Shown here in pieces: positions 54,221 through 61,923 of a stretch of 64,000 nt of DNA. The stretch comes from Anditalea andensis (GTDB taxonomy: Bacteria; Bacteroidota; Bacteroidia; Cytophagales; Cyclobacteriaceae), in contig NZ_JMIH01000039.1 in the NCBI RefSeq assembly GCF_000714815.1, forward strand, positions 47,212-111,211, read 5' to 3'. A model generated the notes under the pieces. The model was not told the origin of the DNA, did not search any database, and worked only from the letters and a program-made list of their open reading frames with translations. A program made the position numbers and the translations under genes. How positions within the stretch are numbered: the stretch's first letter is position 1; each line of letters opens with the position of its first letter.

Positions 54221-54478
54221 CGCCTATACAGAGATGGATTTTCCATCCGGCAGATCAGTAAGGAACTTGTTATCGACCGGCGCACGGTGAGCAGGTATCT
54301 GTCCATGTCAGAACAGGAATTCGAACAGATGATGGTCCGCCAGTCTGACCGGAACAAAGTGCTATCCCCCTATGAGGCTTTTGTAAAATCCCGCCTGGAA
54401 AAATTTAGGGACACCCCATCGGCGCAGATGCATGACTGGCTGAAACAAATGGTTTTGAAACCTTTGAAAACCAAGGAC
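54176..54478 (+). mobile_element. IS21-family IstA transposase, N-terminal fragment
   Basis: The frame encodes about 100 residues with the IstA N-terminal helix-turn-helix: FEIHRLYRDGFSIRQISKEL followed by VIDRRTVSRYL. The DDE core is missing. The frame is cut at about 54478, where IS110-type sequence begins in another frame. A degraded insertion sequence. Confidence 0.75.
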
Positions 54479-54822
54479 AACTTGTTAGCTATTCAGGATA
54501 CGACATAGTGGAGAATCAATCCGGTAATCATAATGGCAGAACAAAAATGTCCAAAAAAGGGAACGCCCATATCCGCTGGGCAATGCACCTCCCTGCTTTT
54601 GGAGTAGTCAGATATCAAGAAGGTCCATTTAAAGCGTTGTATGAAAGGCTAATTGCCAAAGGGAAAACGAAAATGCAGGCATACGTAGCTGTTCAGAGAA
54701 AATTATTAATCTTAATATGGCCATTGTGGAAAAAAGACCAAGAATATGATCCACTTTATCATATAAAACACTTAGAATGTTCCGGTAATGATGAGTCTAA
54801 GTCCTTCTTTTCGCTATTGTAA
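54479..54822 (+). mobile_element. IS110-family transposase, C-terminal fragment
   Basis: The frame begins QLVSYSGYDIVENQSGNHNG and continues MSKKGNAHIRWAMHLPAFGV, typical of the C-terminal transposase_20 domain of IS110/IS116/IS902 elements (usual SKKGNSHIRR block). The N-terminal RuvC-like domain is missing. It is fused directly to the IS21 fragment, so both are relics. Confidence 0.78.
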
Positions 54823-54871
54823 ATTTAATAAAACCTTTAAAAATTACTTGGAATTTAAGACAGTACCTCAA

Positions 54872-55840
54872 TTAGCGAGTCGTTGTTCTCTTGTCATCTG
54901 TTTTGCTTGTATATTTTAATTGTTCAATTGCTTGTTTTACCGCAACCGCATTTGATGTCGGAGTGAACTTGAAATAGCTATTAAATTTGGTGCTATCGAA
55001 GTAATAATCCCTATCATATTGATAATTCATCTCAGCTAATTCTTTCATAATAGGCAGAAATAGTCCGATTCCACTTACTAACCAATTGGGTAATACAATA
55101 TGTTTATTTCCTTTTTTTAATTCAGTTGCAAAAAGGTTTATCCATTCTTCACCTGTAATTCTCTGCGGGTCAGTTGGCAAATTCCATATCTGATTATAGG
55201 CTTCTTGAGTATTGCCGAGCAAGGCTGTTCCCTTGGCAAGGTCAGGAACAAACCCCATCGAGTGAACCACTTTGGAATTACAGAACCATTGTGCTTTTTT
55301 GCCTTTTGCAAGGTTATCGTAAACAAGGTTTATCACAATACTATTGGCTTTTGCTGTACCACCAAAGAAATCAGGCGCCCTTGCTATTATGGCTTGTAAA
55401 TTGTTTTTGTCAATACTTTCTAAGATAAGTCTGTCAACTTCTGCACGGATTTTACCTTTTTTACTTGTTGGGCTAATTGGTGAATTCTCTGTAATGTGAA
55501 TTATATTATTACCACCAATAGCATATACATTATCGAAAAACAATAGCTTGGAATTATACTCCAAACAAGCCGCAATTACGTTTTGAATAAAAGGTATCCA
55601 GGTCTGCTCCCATACTTCTGTCTTATACGGAAAACCAATAGTCACATAAGTAATACCAGAGCCTTCAATCGCTTTGAATATATCTTCCCTTACAGTAAGG
55701 TCAGCAGGGAATAGTGTATCTGCCGAATTTACCTTTTTGGGATTCCTATTAACTAATCTTATGTCTGATGTATATTCCTTAAGAGCTTTAGCCAGTTCAA
55801 TACCAATTGACCCACCTGCACCTAATATTGTTTGCTTCAT
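54872..55840 (-). CDS. NAD-dependent epimerase/dehydratase family protein
   Basis: The protein has about 322 residues. The Rossmann start is TILGAGGSIGIELAKAL (residues 3-19). Later DNVYAIGG, IIARAPDFFGG and SMGFVPDLAKG match the extended SDR/NAD-dependent epimerase fold. Catalytic YxxxK is not obvious, so it may be an atypical reductase. I chose the ATG at 55840, where the Rossmann motif begins; a start at 55864 adds eight residues. Confidence 0.82.
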   Translation of the reverse strand: MKQTILGAGGSIGIELAKALKEYTSDIRLVNRNPKKVNSADTLFPADLTVREDIFKAIEGSGITYVTIGFPYKTEVWEQTWIPFIQNVIAACLEYNSKLLFFDNVYAIGGNNIIHITENSPISPTSKKGKIRAEVDRLILESIDKNNLQAIIARAPDFFGGTAKANSIVINLVYDNLAKGKKAQWFCNSKVVHSMGFVPDLAKGTALLGNTQEAYNQIWNLPTDPQRITGEEWINLFATELKKGNKHIVLPNWLVSGIGLFLPIMKELAEMNYQYDRDYYFDSTKFNSYFKFTPTSNAVAVKQAIEQLKYTSKTDDKRTTTR

Positions 55841-55923
55841 ATTGCCGTTTTTGTTGATTTTCATTTCAAAAATTCTTTAGTTATTATAATATGTTCGAAT
55901 TTGGAGTTGTCTTTACAATGTTT

Positions 55924-56050
55924 GCTAACGTTACGGGACTAAGAAACGTGGGGCATTCGAAGCGATTTCCTTTACACCATAGTAAAGCAAGTTCGGGGGA
56001 TAAACCTTTCCCTTGGCACACGCCCCATATTTTCTTAGGTGCTGATACAG
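55924..56050 (-). repeat. attC-like site 7 (CTAAGAAA type)
   Basis: GACTAAGAAACGTGGGGC mirrors CACCTAAGAAAATATGGGGC from the far end. It begins GCTAACG, but its right end (GCTGATACAG) has lost the GTT core. It precedes the epimerase gene start by about 85 bp. Confidence 0.6.
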
Positions 56051-56221
56051 GGAGGTTATTGTCTTTCCTACCATTTTTCCAATTTCAGGTTTTCTAAGTA
56101 CCTGAAGTCTTTAATATTGTCTGTTACTTAAAACGGACCACATACTTTCGGCTACCACAAAACTGTCTGCGGTACACAAAACCCCGCCTATTGCAAATAT
56201 GCTGTTGTGCTTTCGTGTTCT

Positions 56222-56914
56222 TTATTCCACAAAGTCAATACTATCAATACTTAAAATTCCTATTTCTCTATTCCTGAAATCCATTATCATGCTATCTTTC
56301 ATTGCCTTAGACTCAGATAAAATAGCTTCTTCAATTATACTGACATAATAATGCCTGTTCTGTGCAGCTTCAGAGGTTATATTGATGCAATAAGCGGCAT
56401 CCAAACCAACAATAAACAATTCATTTATTTTATTGCTAATCAAAATGTGATCAAGCTCCGTATCTAAGAAAGAATCATTTCCAATTTTAACAACTTTCAA
56501 ACCTGAGTCAAATAATTTCAGCCGTTTATCAAATTTAGCTCCTAAACTGCCCTTTGCATAGGAATTATCTAATAGGTTTATTAGTGGATTTGAAATTTCA
56601 CTTCTAATGTAGATAATCAAAGAATTTTTGTTCTCAAAATTGTCAGATATGTAATTAATTTTCTCTATCAATTCTTCAGAATGTTTTCTGTAATAGGAGT
56701 TTCTAGAGACATCTCCGGTTGTCCCTTCCTGAATATCCACTACTAGCAGGGCTACTTTACGTTCACTATAATTCTCTATAGGTTGTCCTTGTGAAACACT
56801 AGAGAAATTCTTTTCAAAGATTTTGAAGTTGACAAATAGCACTATTATGAAAAGAATTATTGAGCCAATAACACCTAAGACAATCTTCTTAATAAAACCT
56901 TTTTTCTTGGTCAT
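56222..56914 (-). CDS. Membrane-anchored isochorismatase-like cysteine hydrolase
   Basis: The protein has 230 residues. An N-terminal transmembrane helix (LGVIGSIILFIIVLFVNF) precedes the cysteine-hydrolase fold. The catalytic triad is visible: Asp in LLVVDIQEG (about residue 58), Lys in VVKIGNDSF (about 140), and Cys in FIVGLDAAYCINIT (about 175). The family includes isochorismatase, nicotinamidase and amidases. The membrane anchor is unusual. It forms a single-gene unit between sites 7 and 8. Confidence 0.85.
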   Translation of the reverse strand: MTKKKGFIKKIVLGVIGSIILFIIVLFVNFKIFEKNFSSVSQGQPIENYSERKVALLVVDIQEGTTGDVSRNSYYRKHSEELIEKINYISDNFENKNSLIIYIRSEISNPLINLLDNSYAKGSLGAKFDKRLKLFDSGLKVVKIGNDSFLDTELDHILISNKINELFIVGLDAAYCINITSEAAQNRHYYVSIIEEAILSESKAMKDSMIMDFRNREIGILSIDSIDFVE

Positions 56915-56958
56915 ATGCCATTTACGATTTATTGGTTATGTTTTCTTTATTGCGTGAC

Positions 56959-57093
56959 GCACAACGTGCCGCAGCTAAGAAACTTGGGGCTCTTCGAAGC
57001 GTTTAACTTTGAACCTAAGGTAAAGCTAAGTACGAGAAATAACCCTTGCGTATGCGAATATCTGCCCCATGTTTTCTCAGGTGCTGTTAGTGC
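56959..57093 (-). repeat. attC-like site 8 (CTAAGAAA type)
   Basis: GCAGCTAAGAAACTTGGGGC mirrors CACCTGAGAAAACATGGGGC from the right end. It begins GCACAACG and ends GTTAGTGC. The unit to its right starts with the same TTAGTGCT octamer (58051 side). Confidence 0.68.
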
Positions 57094-57235
57094 TTGCCTT
57101 TTTTCTTAGTTTAAAGTCCTAAAAGGTTGAAATAATCTATTTTTTTGACTCCCTGTAAAAATCATTTAGAGAGTTTGTGTATTCCATACCGTTAAGAGGA
57201 TATTTTCTTTGAAAAATAGTTGGTTCTTTACTTCC

Positions 57236-58003
57236 TTAAGGAATTAGCGTCAAACTGGAATTTCCATTAAATTTAAATATCTGATCAGGTTGGATAGTTG
57301 ATTCATCAAAAGCAATTGTAAAATAATAAAGATAATGGGGAATGAATCCCATAAATTTATTACGCTCTTTGGAACTAAGCTCTCCACTGATATTAATTAA
57401 GGAAAAGTCCTCTTTTTCAACAATAGCGGACTGGAATTCGACTGCATTTAAAGGTACATTATTTAATATTGGCATCACATCAAACTGGGCATCTACCATT
57501 GCCCATTTCTTATGATCATTCAGCCATACCTCTGTAAGAACATGGCCAGCCCCCATTTTAACTTTCTCAACATCACGTGTCATAAGCCCTAAAGTCCTAG
57601 ATTTCATCCCTATCGTAGCTAGAACACTTTTTAGAACAATTCCATATTCAACGCACCTAAATTTTTCACCTTGTTCAGCCCTCTGTAATATAATAAAGGC
57701 ATCATTAGTGCCTGCGTCATTCCATGAATTATGTTCCCATTGATTTCTCACCCAATTGAGGGCCGAAAGTATTTTTGTCTGTTCGTCTGTGACGCCCTTA
57801 ATCACCTCCTCTATTGGATAATTCTCTTTTATTTTAAAAATTATAGAGTCTTTATTTTGGTCGGGAAAGTAAAATTGAAACTCGGGATTCATTGATTCAA
57901 TAGCAAATGAGAGTTTACTTATATTTTTTGAAGGGAAAATATTCAAAGCGGTACAGCCTGAAAGTAAAAAGGCATAAGAAAGACAAATAATTAGATTCTT
58001 CAT
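57236..58003 (-). CDS. Transglutaminase-like lipoprotein, copy A
   Basis: The protein has 255 residues with the lipobox LSGC. The papain-like triad of the transglutaminase-like fold is present: Cys in KFRCVEYGIVLK, His in MGAGHVLTEVW and Asp in WAMVDAQFDV. Downstream PILNNVPLNAVEFQ is shared with copy B at 58206. The family includes proteases and peptide-modifying enzymes; the activity is unknown. A site-8 repeat follows, and site 9 precedes the gene. Confidence 0.85.
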   Translation of the reverse strand: MKNLIICLSYAFLLSGCTALNIFPSKNISKLSFAIESMNPEFQFYFPDQNKDSIIFKIKENYPIEEVIKGVTDEQTKILSALNWVRNQWEHNSWNDAGTNDAFIILQRAEQGEKFRCVEYGIVLKSVLATIGMKSRTLGLMTRDVEKVKMGAGHVLTEVWLNDHKKWAMVDAQFDVMPILNNVPLNAVEFQSAIVEKEDFSLINISGELSSKERNKFMGFIPHYLYYFTIAFDESTIQPDQIFKFNGNSSLTLIP

Positions 58004-58050
58004 TATTTTTAAAATTAAAAGTTTTAAGAAGCAAATTCTGTTTTAAGGTT

Positions 58051-58186
58051 AGCACTAAGGGTCCGCGGCTAAGAAACATGGGACATTTCGAAGCGATTAA
58101 CTATGAACCTAAGATAAAGATAAAAACGAGAATAAAACTTTGCATATGTGAATATCAGCCCCATGTTTTCTTAAGTGCTATTAGCT
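58051..58186 (-). repeat. attC-like site 9 (CTAAGAAA type)
   Basis: GGCTAAGAAACATGGGAC mirrors CACTTAAGAAAACATGGGGC from the right end. The left end reads AGCACTAAGG (the minus-strand CTTAGTGCT), and the right end GCTATTAGC. It separates the two transglutaminase-like genes; copy B stops 20 bp beyond it. Confidence 0.65.
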
Positions 58187-58205
58187 GTACCTATACTTGT
58201 CACTA

Positions 58206-59033
58206 TTATTCAGGTGCTGCATAAAAATCGTTAATCGAATTTGTGTAATAGGCATTGATTTTATTTTTTCTTTGGAAAATTGTAGGGGTAGGAGCTCCAC
58301 CAGGAACTAGCATTAATTTTGGTTTTCCTTCTATAGTTTTCCTTTGAAAATTTACTCCTTCTGTATTATCAAATGCAATATCAAAGTAGAATAAATAAGG
58401 AAAAATCCACTTAGCATATAGGTCTTTTGAAGTTTTAGATGATTGTATTTCCAGTTCTTCATTATTACTGGCTAAGGCTTGCTGGAATTCAACTGCATTA
58501 AGTGGGGTGTTATTTAATACAGGGATCACATCCCATTGCGCGTCAATAAATACCCATTTGTTTAAGTCGTTCAAAAACACTTCGGACGCCACGTGACCTG
58601 CTCCTGATTTTCTGGTTTCAACATCTGCGGTCTTAAGACCTAAAGTCCTTGTTTTAAGCCCAACCGCATTTAAACATGCAGAAGTAACAATACCATATTC
58701 AACGCAACGGAAATTTTTCCCTTCTTTCACTTCATCAAGTATGGAGATGGCATCATCCTTAAGAGGTTCATTGTTCCCATCATGTTTCCATTGATTATGT
58801 ACCCAGAATAGTATTTTCTTTACTCTTTCCGAATCAGTTTTTGCGCCTACGATTAAACTATCTATTGGGAATTTAGATCGAAGAGATTTGAGATATTCAT
58901 TGTTACGATTCTGTTCGTACAAAATTTGCAAATCAGTATTTGTTAAAATTGTATCAAACTGTAATTCATTGAAATCTGAATTGCAGCTTCCAAAAAATAA
59001 AATAGTTAAACATAATGTGATTACTCTTTTCAT
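58206..59033 (-). CDS. Transglutaminase-like lipoprotein, copy B
   Basis: The protein has 275 residues with the lipobox FGSC. The triad is Cys in NFRCVEYGIVTS, His in SGAGHVASEVFL and Asp in VFIDAQWDV. It is a paralogue of copy A over the whole core (RCVEYG, TRTLGL, GAGHV, DAQ, PLNAVEFQ) but longer at the C-terminus. Each copy sits in its own attC-bounded unit. Confidence 0.85.
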   Translation of the reverse strand: MKRVITLCLTILFFGSCNSDFNELQFDTILTNTDLQILYEQNRNNEYLKSLRSKFPIDSLIVGAKTDSERVKKILFWVHNQWKHDGNNEPLKDDAISILDEVKEGKNFRCVEYGIVTSACLNAVGLKTRTLGLKTADVETRKSGAGHVASEVFLNDLNKWVFIDAQWDVIPVLNNTPLNAVEFQQALASNNEELEIQSSKTSKDLYAKWIFPYLFYFDIAFDNTEGVNFQRKTIEGKPKLMLVPGGAPTPTIFQRKNKINAYYTNSINDFYAAPE

Positions 59034-59054
59034 CGCCTAATTTTAAAGTATAGC

Positions 59055-59185
59055 TTATAACGGTTGACAATATGGCCAGTAAGGTATTACGGGCTTTTTC
59101 CCTATCAAGGTACAGCAAAAGTTGAAGCAGGCTACAAACCTTCGTATACCTCTGAAACCCTTATTGGCTATATTGTGTGTTAGCA
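59055..59185 (-). repeat. attC-like site 10
   Basis: GACAATATGGCCAGTAAGG mirrors CACAATATAGCCAATAAGG from the right end, one of the best-paired arms in the array. It begins TATAACGG and ends TGTGTTAGCA. The next frame stops 8 bp beyond. Confidence 0.68.
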
Positions 59186-59192
59186 AAAGTTA

Positions 59193-59485
59193 TTATTTCA
59201 TCAATTGATAATTTTTCTTTTGGTCCTTCAACCAAATTTTTATAGTATCATTTAGATTATTGGCTGTTAGATTTGAATTCCTATACTCAAATTCTTGAGT
59301 CTTAATATATTCAACATGTTCTGGTTTAACAAAATTTGGTATTGCAGTTACAATTTCATAATTTTTAATCGGTACCAAAAAGATATATCCATCACAAAAG
59401 TCTTTTAACGTGAAATTTGGATATCCATATTTGTAAACACTATTTTCTCCTTTTAAATCGCCAAATGGCGTTCCTTTGGTATCTA
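59193..59485 (-). pseudogene. Partial gene without a start, unrecognised
   Basis: The open frame reads GVDTKGTPFGDLKGENSVYK and later CDGYIFLVPIKNYEIVTAIP, ending LKDQKKNYQLMK. There is no ATG, and upstream in the same frame a TGA interrupts it where the half-repeat 11 begins. It looks like the C-terminal part of a gene whose start was lost when the neighbouring attC-like site was truncated. Family not recognised. Confidence 0.5.
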
Positions 59486-59527
59486 CACCTCACCCGCCAT
59501 AAGCTATATGCAATGTTGTATTTAGTT
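59486..59527 (-). repeat. Half attC-like site 11 (truncated)
   Basis: CGCCATAAGCTATATGCAAT with the ending GTTGTATTTAG resembles the right half of a site; the matching left half is missing. The ten bases GTTGTATTTA recur exactly at the start side of the serine-hydrolase unit (61075, minus strand), as expected for the two ends of one cassette. Confidence 0.5.
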
Positions 59528-59575
59528 ATTTTTAATTTTATTTTACAGACTACTTCTCTCGAACCTAACAGTAAT

Positions 59576-61057
59576 CTATTCAACCTTATCAAATTGAAAG
59601 AAATCAAAATATAAAAAAAAGAATGAGTTGTTTTTGTCATTTTTTTGAAATTTAATTTCTTGACCTCCATCCATTTCTGTAAATTCTAATTCTCCGGTTT
59701 GGGCAAGAACCGAATTTAAATATCCATTGCCATCAATCATTCTTAGTTTACCAGTTTCCAGCTTAACTTCAACTACAAACTCCCCTTTTATGCCAGGAAC
59801 AGGGCCTCCTTCTTCATTATACTTATATTTGCCTGTCAGCTTTTGTAATTGTTTGGGCTCTGATAGATAGGAGTCAATTATTTTTGGTTTTTTAATACCC
59901 CATCCATAGTAAGTTGAAATCGATTGAAGAATTTCATTGATTAAAGGACGTCCATTGTCGGCATTTGTCATAATAATTACGCCATCCCCCTTGTAAGCAA
60001 ATGCGATCATTTCTGTTGTAAACCCTTCATTTTTGCCACCATGTTGAAATATCAAAGAATCTCCTTCCCATTGTAGCGAAGGCCCCATTCCCCAGCTGTT
60101 CATGTTTTTTGTAAGCATCAGTTCTATGGTTTTTTTGGATAAAACTCCATTCTCTTTTCCGGCCAAAATATCCTGCACTTCAATACAATACTTAGCTAAA
60201 TCCGTTGGGGTTGTCCATAGTCCGGCTGCGGCTTTTTCGGGGTAATTATGCCAAAATCCATTTATCACTTCACCTTTTCTATTGTAAGCAGCACTGGCCA
60301 ATGGCCTAAATTTTACCGGTAAGGGCTGTTCATAAGTACTCATAGTCATTCCGAGAGGCTGCAAGATTTTATTACGCATAAAATCTTCAAAATTTAATCC
60401 GCTAACATCTTCTACTATTTTTTCCATTAGCGTATATCCTCCGCCAGAATATCTCCAAGCACTACCCGGTTCAATATCTAAAATTATAGGCGGAGTATTT
60501 CCTTCACCATTTAATACTTGAACCAAAGAAGGAATAGATTCACCATTTTGATAACCGGGAAAACCATGTCCTGTTAATCCAGCAGTATGAGATAGTAGGT
60601 GCTTTAGCGTAATTTTTTGTGTTTTAGTATAATCATTTTCTGGAATCTGCCAATTTTTCAGATAGTTATTTACATCCATATCGAGTGCAAGAATCCCTTC
60701 TTCTGCAAGTTTCAATACTGACAGCGCAGCCAATGGTTTACTAATAGAACCTGCTTGAAACAGTGTATTTGCGGTAACATCAATATCGTCTTTTTCGGAG
60801 GTAGTTACTTTACCATACCCTTTAGCCCAGTGTAATTTCCGATTTTTTATCACTGCTATGCTTAATCCCGGAACTTTGTAATGCTGCATTCGATCTGTCA
60901 AGGTGTATTTTATTGACGAGTCGCCATCAACTTGAATAGCCGTTATTAGACTACTTTCGATCTCTTCTATTTCTGCATCAAGTGAATTTTCAGGCTCACT
61001 AGTACAAGAGGTGAAAAATAACAAGGTAAATAAAATTGGTGTAAAGACGGTCTTCAT
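59576..61057 (-). CDS. Serine hydrolase, beta-lactamase/PBP-like, lipoprotein
   Basis: The protein has about 493 residues with the lipobox FTSC. The nucleophile motif is GSISKPLAAL (SxxK, about residue 100), the second motif is YSGGGYTLME, and the third is HGGKNEGF. The C-terminal domain (about 380-490) resembles the lipocalin-like DUF3471 tail of this family. It is a class C beta-lactamase-fold esterase or peptidase. The last few residues (FFFLYFDFFQF) are an odd aromatic run that may reflect a frame change at the end. Confidence 0.88.
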   Translation of the reverse strand: MKTVFTPILFTLLFFTSCTSEPENSLDAEIEEIESSLITAIQVDGDSSIKYTLTDRMQHYKVPGLSIAVIKNRKLHWAKGYGKVTTSEKDDIDVTANTLFQAGSISKPLAALSVLKLAEEGILALDMDVNNYLKNWQIPENDYTKTQKITLKHLLSHTAGLTGHGFPGYQNGESIPSLVQVLNGEGNTPPIILDIEPGSAWRYSGGGYTLMEKIVEDVSGLNFEDFMRNKILQPLGMTMSTYEQPLPVKFRPLASAAYNRKGEVINGFWHNYPEKAAAGLWTTPTDLAKYCIEVQDILAGKENGVLSKKTIELMLTKNMNSWGMGPSLQWEGDSLIFQHGGKNEGFTTEMIAFAYKGDGVIIMTNADNGRPLINEILQSISTYYGWGIKKPKIIDSYLSEPKQLQKLTGKYKYNEEGGPVPGIKGEFVVEVKLETGKLRMIDGNGYLNSVLAQTGELEFTEMDGGQEIKFQKNDKNNSFFFLYFDFFQFDKVE

Positions 61058-61074
61058 TATCATGGTTTAATTAA

Positions 61075-61165
61075 ATACAACGGTTTGGCAGTTTAAGTGG
61101 GCCGATGTTGACCGCTCCAATTTTATTACAAGGCTTGACAGGCTCACTTATACTGCCTGTTAGAG
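61075..61165 (-). repeat. attC-like site 12
   Basis: TTGGCAGTTTAAGTGGGCC mirrors AGGCAGTATAAGTGAGCC from the right end. It begins ATACAACGG and ends TGTTAGAGTGC. The toxin-antitoxin unit to the right begins with the same TTAGAGTGC on the minus strand at about 61893. The antitoxin stops 22 bp beyond. Confidence 0.7.
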
Positions 61166-61186
61166 TGCGTTATTCCTTTTGAATTG

Positions 61187-61486
61187 TTATAGGAAAGTTA
61201 ACCCAATCCTCTTATTTAAACCTTGTTCGAAAATTCGAATCAATGTCGATAACTGGATATTTCCCTTACCGTTTTCAAGTTTTGAAATATAACTCTTCTT
61301 TGTTCCTGCCTTTTCTGCCAATTGCTCCTGCGTGAGGTTTGCTTCCTTTCTAGCCTCTTTCAGCATTGCGCTTATGATGAACATCTGGGCATTTTCATCA
61401 TATTTATTTCTGCTTTCGCTTCCTATTTTCCCGTGTTCCAATTCAATCAGTTCATCGAATGTTTTGACTTTATTATAATCCTTCAT
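61187..61486 (-). CDS. higA: XRE-family antitoxin (HigA-like)
   Basis: The protein has 99 residues. A helix-turn-helix over about 50-99 reads ANLTQEQLAEKAGTKKSYIS and SKLENGKGNIQLSTLIRIFE. The N-terminal part (VKTFDELIELEHGKIGSESR) is typical of HigA antitoxins encoded after the toxin. The toxin stop lies 4 bp upstream. It would bind toxin and repress the pair. Confidence 0.88.
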   Translation of the reverse strand: MKDYNKVKTFDELIELEHGKIGSESRNKYDENAQMFIISAMLKEARKEANLTQEQLAEKAGTKKSYISKLENGKGNIQLSTLIRIFEQGLNKRIGLTFL

Positions 61487-61490
61487 AACC

Positions 61491-61832
61491 TTATTTCTTT
61501 GATTGAAAATATTCCTTCATTAAACTTTCCGCTTTCTCTATTTCCTTCTTCGGAGTCTTCTGTGTCTTCTTTTGAAAACCGTTAAAAAGGACAACTAATC
61601 TTCCTTCATCAAAGCAGCAGAAAATTCTATAAATATTTGATTGGTATTCAATTCTTACTTCAAATAATCCTTCAATTCCTTCAAGATTTTTGAGAAACTT
61701 CTCTGGTACCCTTTCCACTTGCTTGATCAGCTCAAAAACATATTGAATCTTACTTTTAACCTTATCATTCTGCTTTTGATAAAATTTAATAAAGTGGTTT
61801 TCGTAAAAAATAATCTTCCTGACCATATTCAC
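61491..61832 (-). CDS. higB: RelE/HigB-family toxin
   Basis: The protein has 113 residues of the RelE/HigB fold: FIKFYQKQNDKVKSKIQYVF, LEGIEGLFEVRIEYQSNIYR and FCCFDEGRLVVLFNGFQKKT. HigB toxins cut mRNA on the ribosome. Toxin-first order is normal for HigBA. The start may be at 61826, as the family usually begins just before this. A decayed relative lies at 49594-50040. Confidence 0.87.
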   Translation of the reverse strand: MNMVRKIIFYENHFIKFYQKQNDKVKSKIQYVFELIKQVERVPEKFLKNLEGIEGLFEVRIEYQSNIYRIFCCFDEGRLVVLFNGFQKKTQKTPKKEIEKAESLMKEYFQSKK

Positions 61833-61835
61833 AAA

Positions 61836-61853
61836 GTTATCTCAAAAGATAAC
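61836..61853 (-). promoter_or_regulatory. Palindromic operator before the toxin gene
   Basis: GTTATCT and AGATAAC are perfect arms around CAAA, a few bases before the toxin start codon. The position and symmetry fit an autoregulatory HigA operator. Confidence 0.6.
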
Positions 61854-61885
61854 ACTTTCCAAAAGCTTAGAGTTCTTTTAATGCA

Positions 61886-61923
61886 CTCTAATCGGGTCAG
61901 GCAGGGGAATCTCACCCCCACGT
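61886..61923 (-). mobile_element. 3'-end fragment of a group II intron, or part of an attC-like site
   Basis: On the minus strand GTGGGGGTGAGATTCCCC followed by TGCCTGACCCGA resembles the domain VI and 3' end of bacterial group II introns, and GGGGAATCTC-CCCCC also occurs in the relic at 46130. It is cut by the insertion sequence at 61924. Immediately after it comes TTAGAGTGC, the start of the toxin-antitoxin unit. Confidence 0.4.

Noticed and set aside
58206..59033. Treating the two transglutaminase-like genes as one duplicated domain protein
   Set aside because: Each has its own lipoprotein signal, start and stop, with an attC-like repeat between them.
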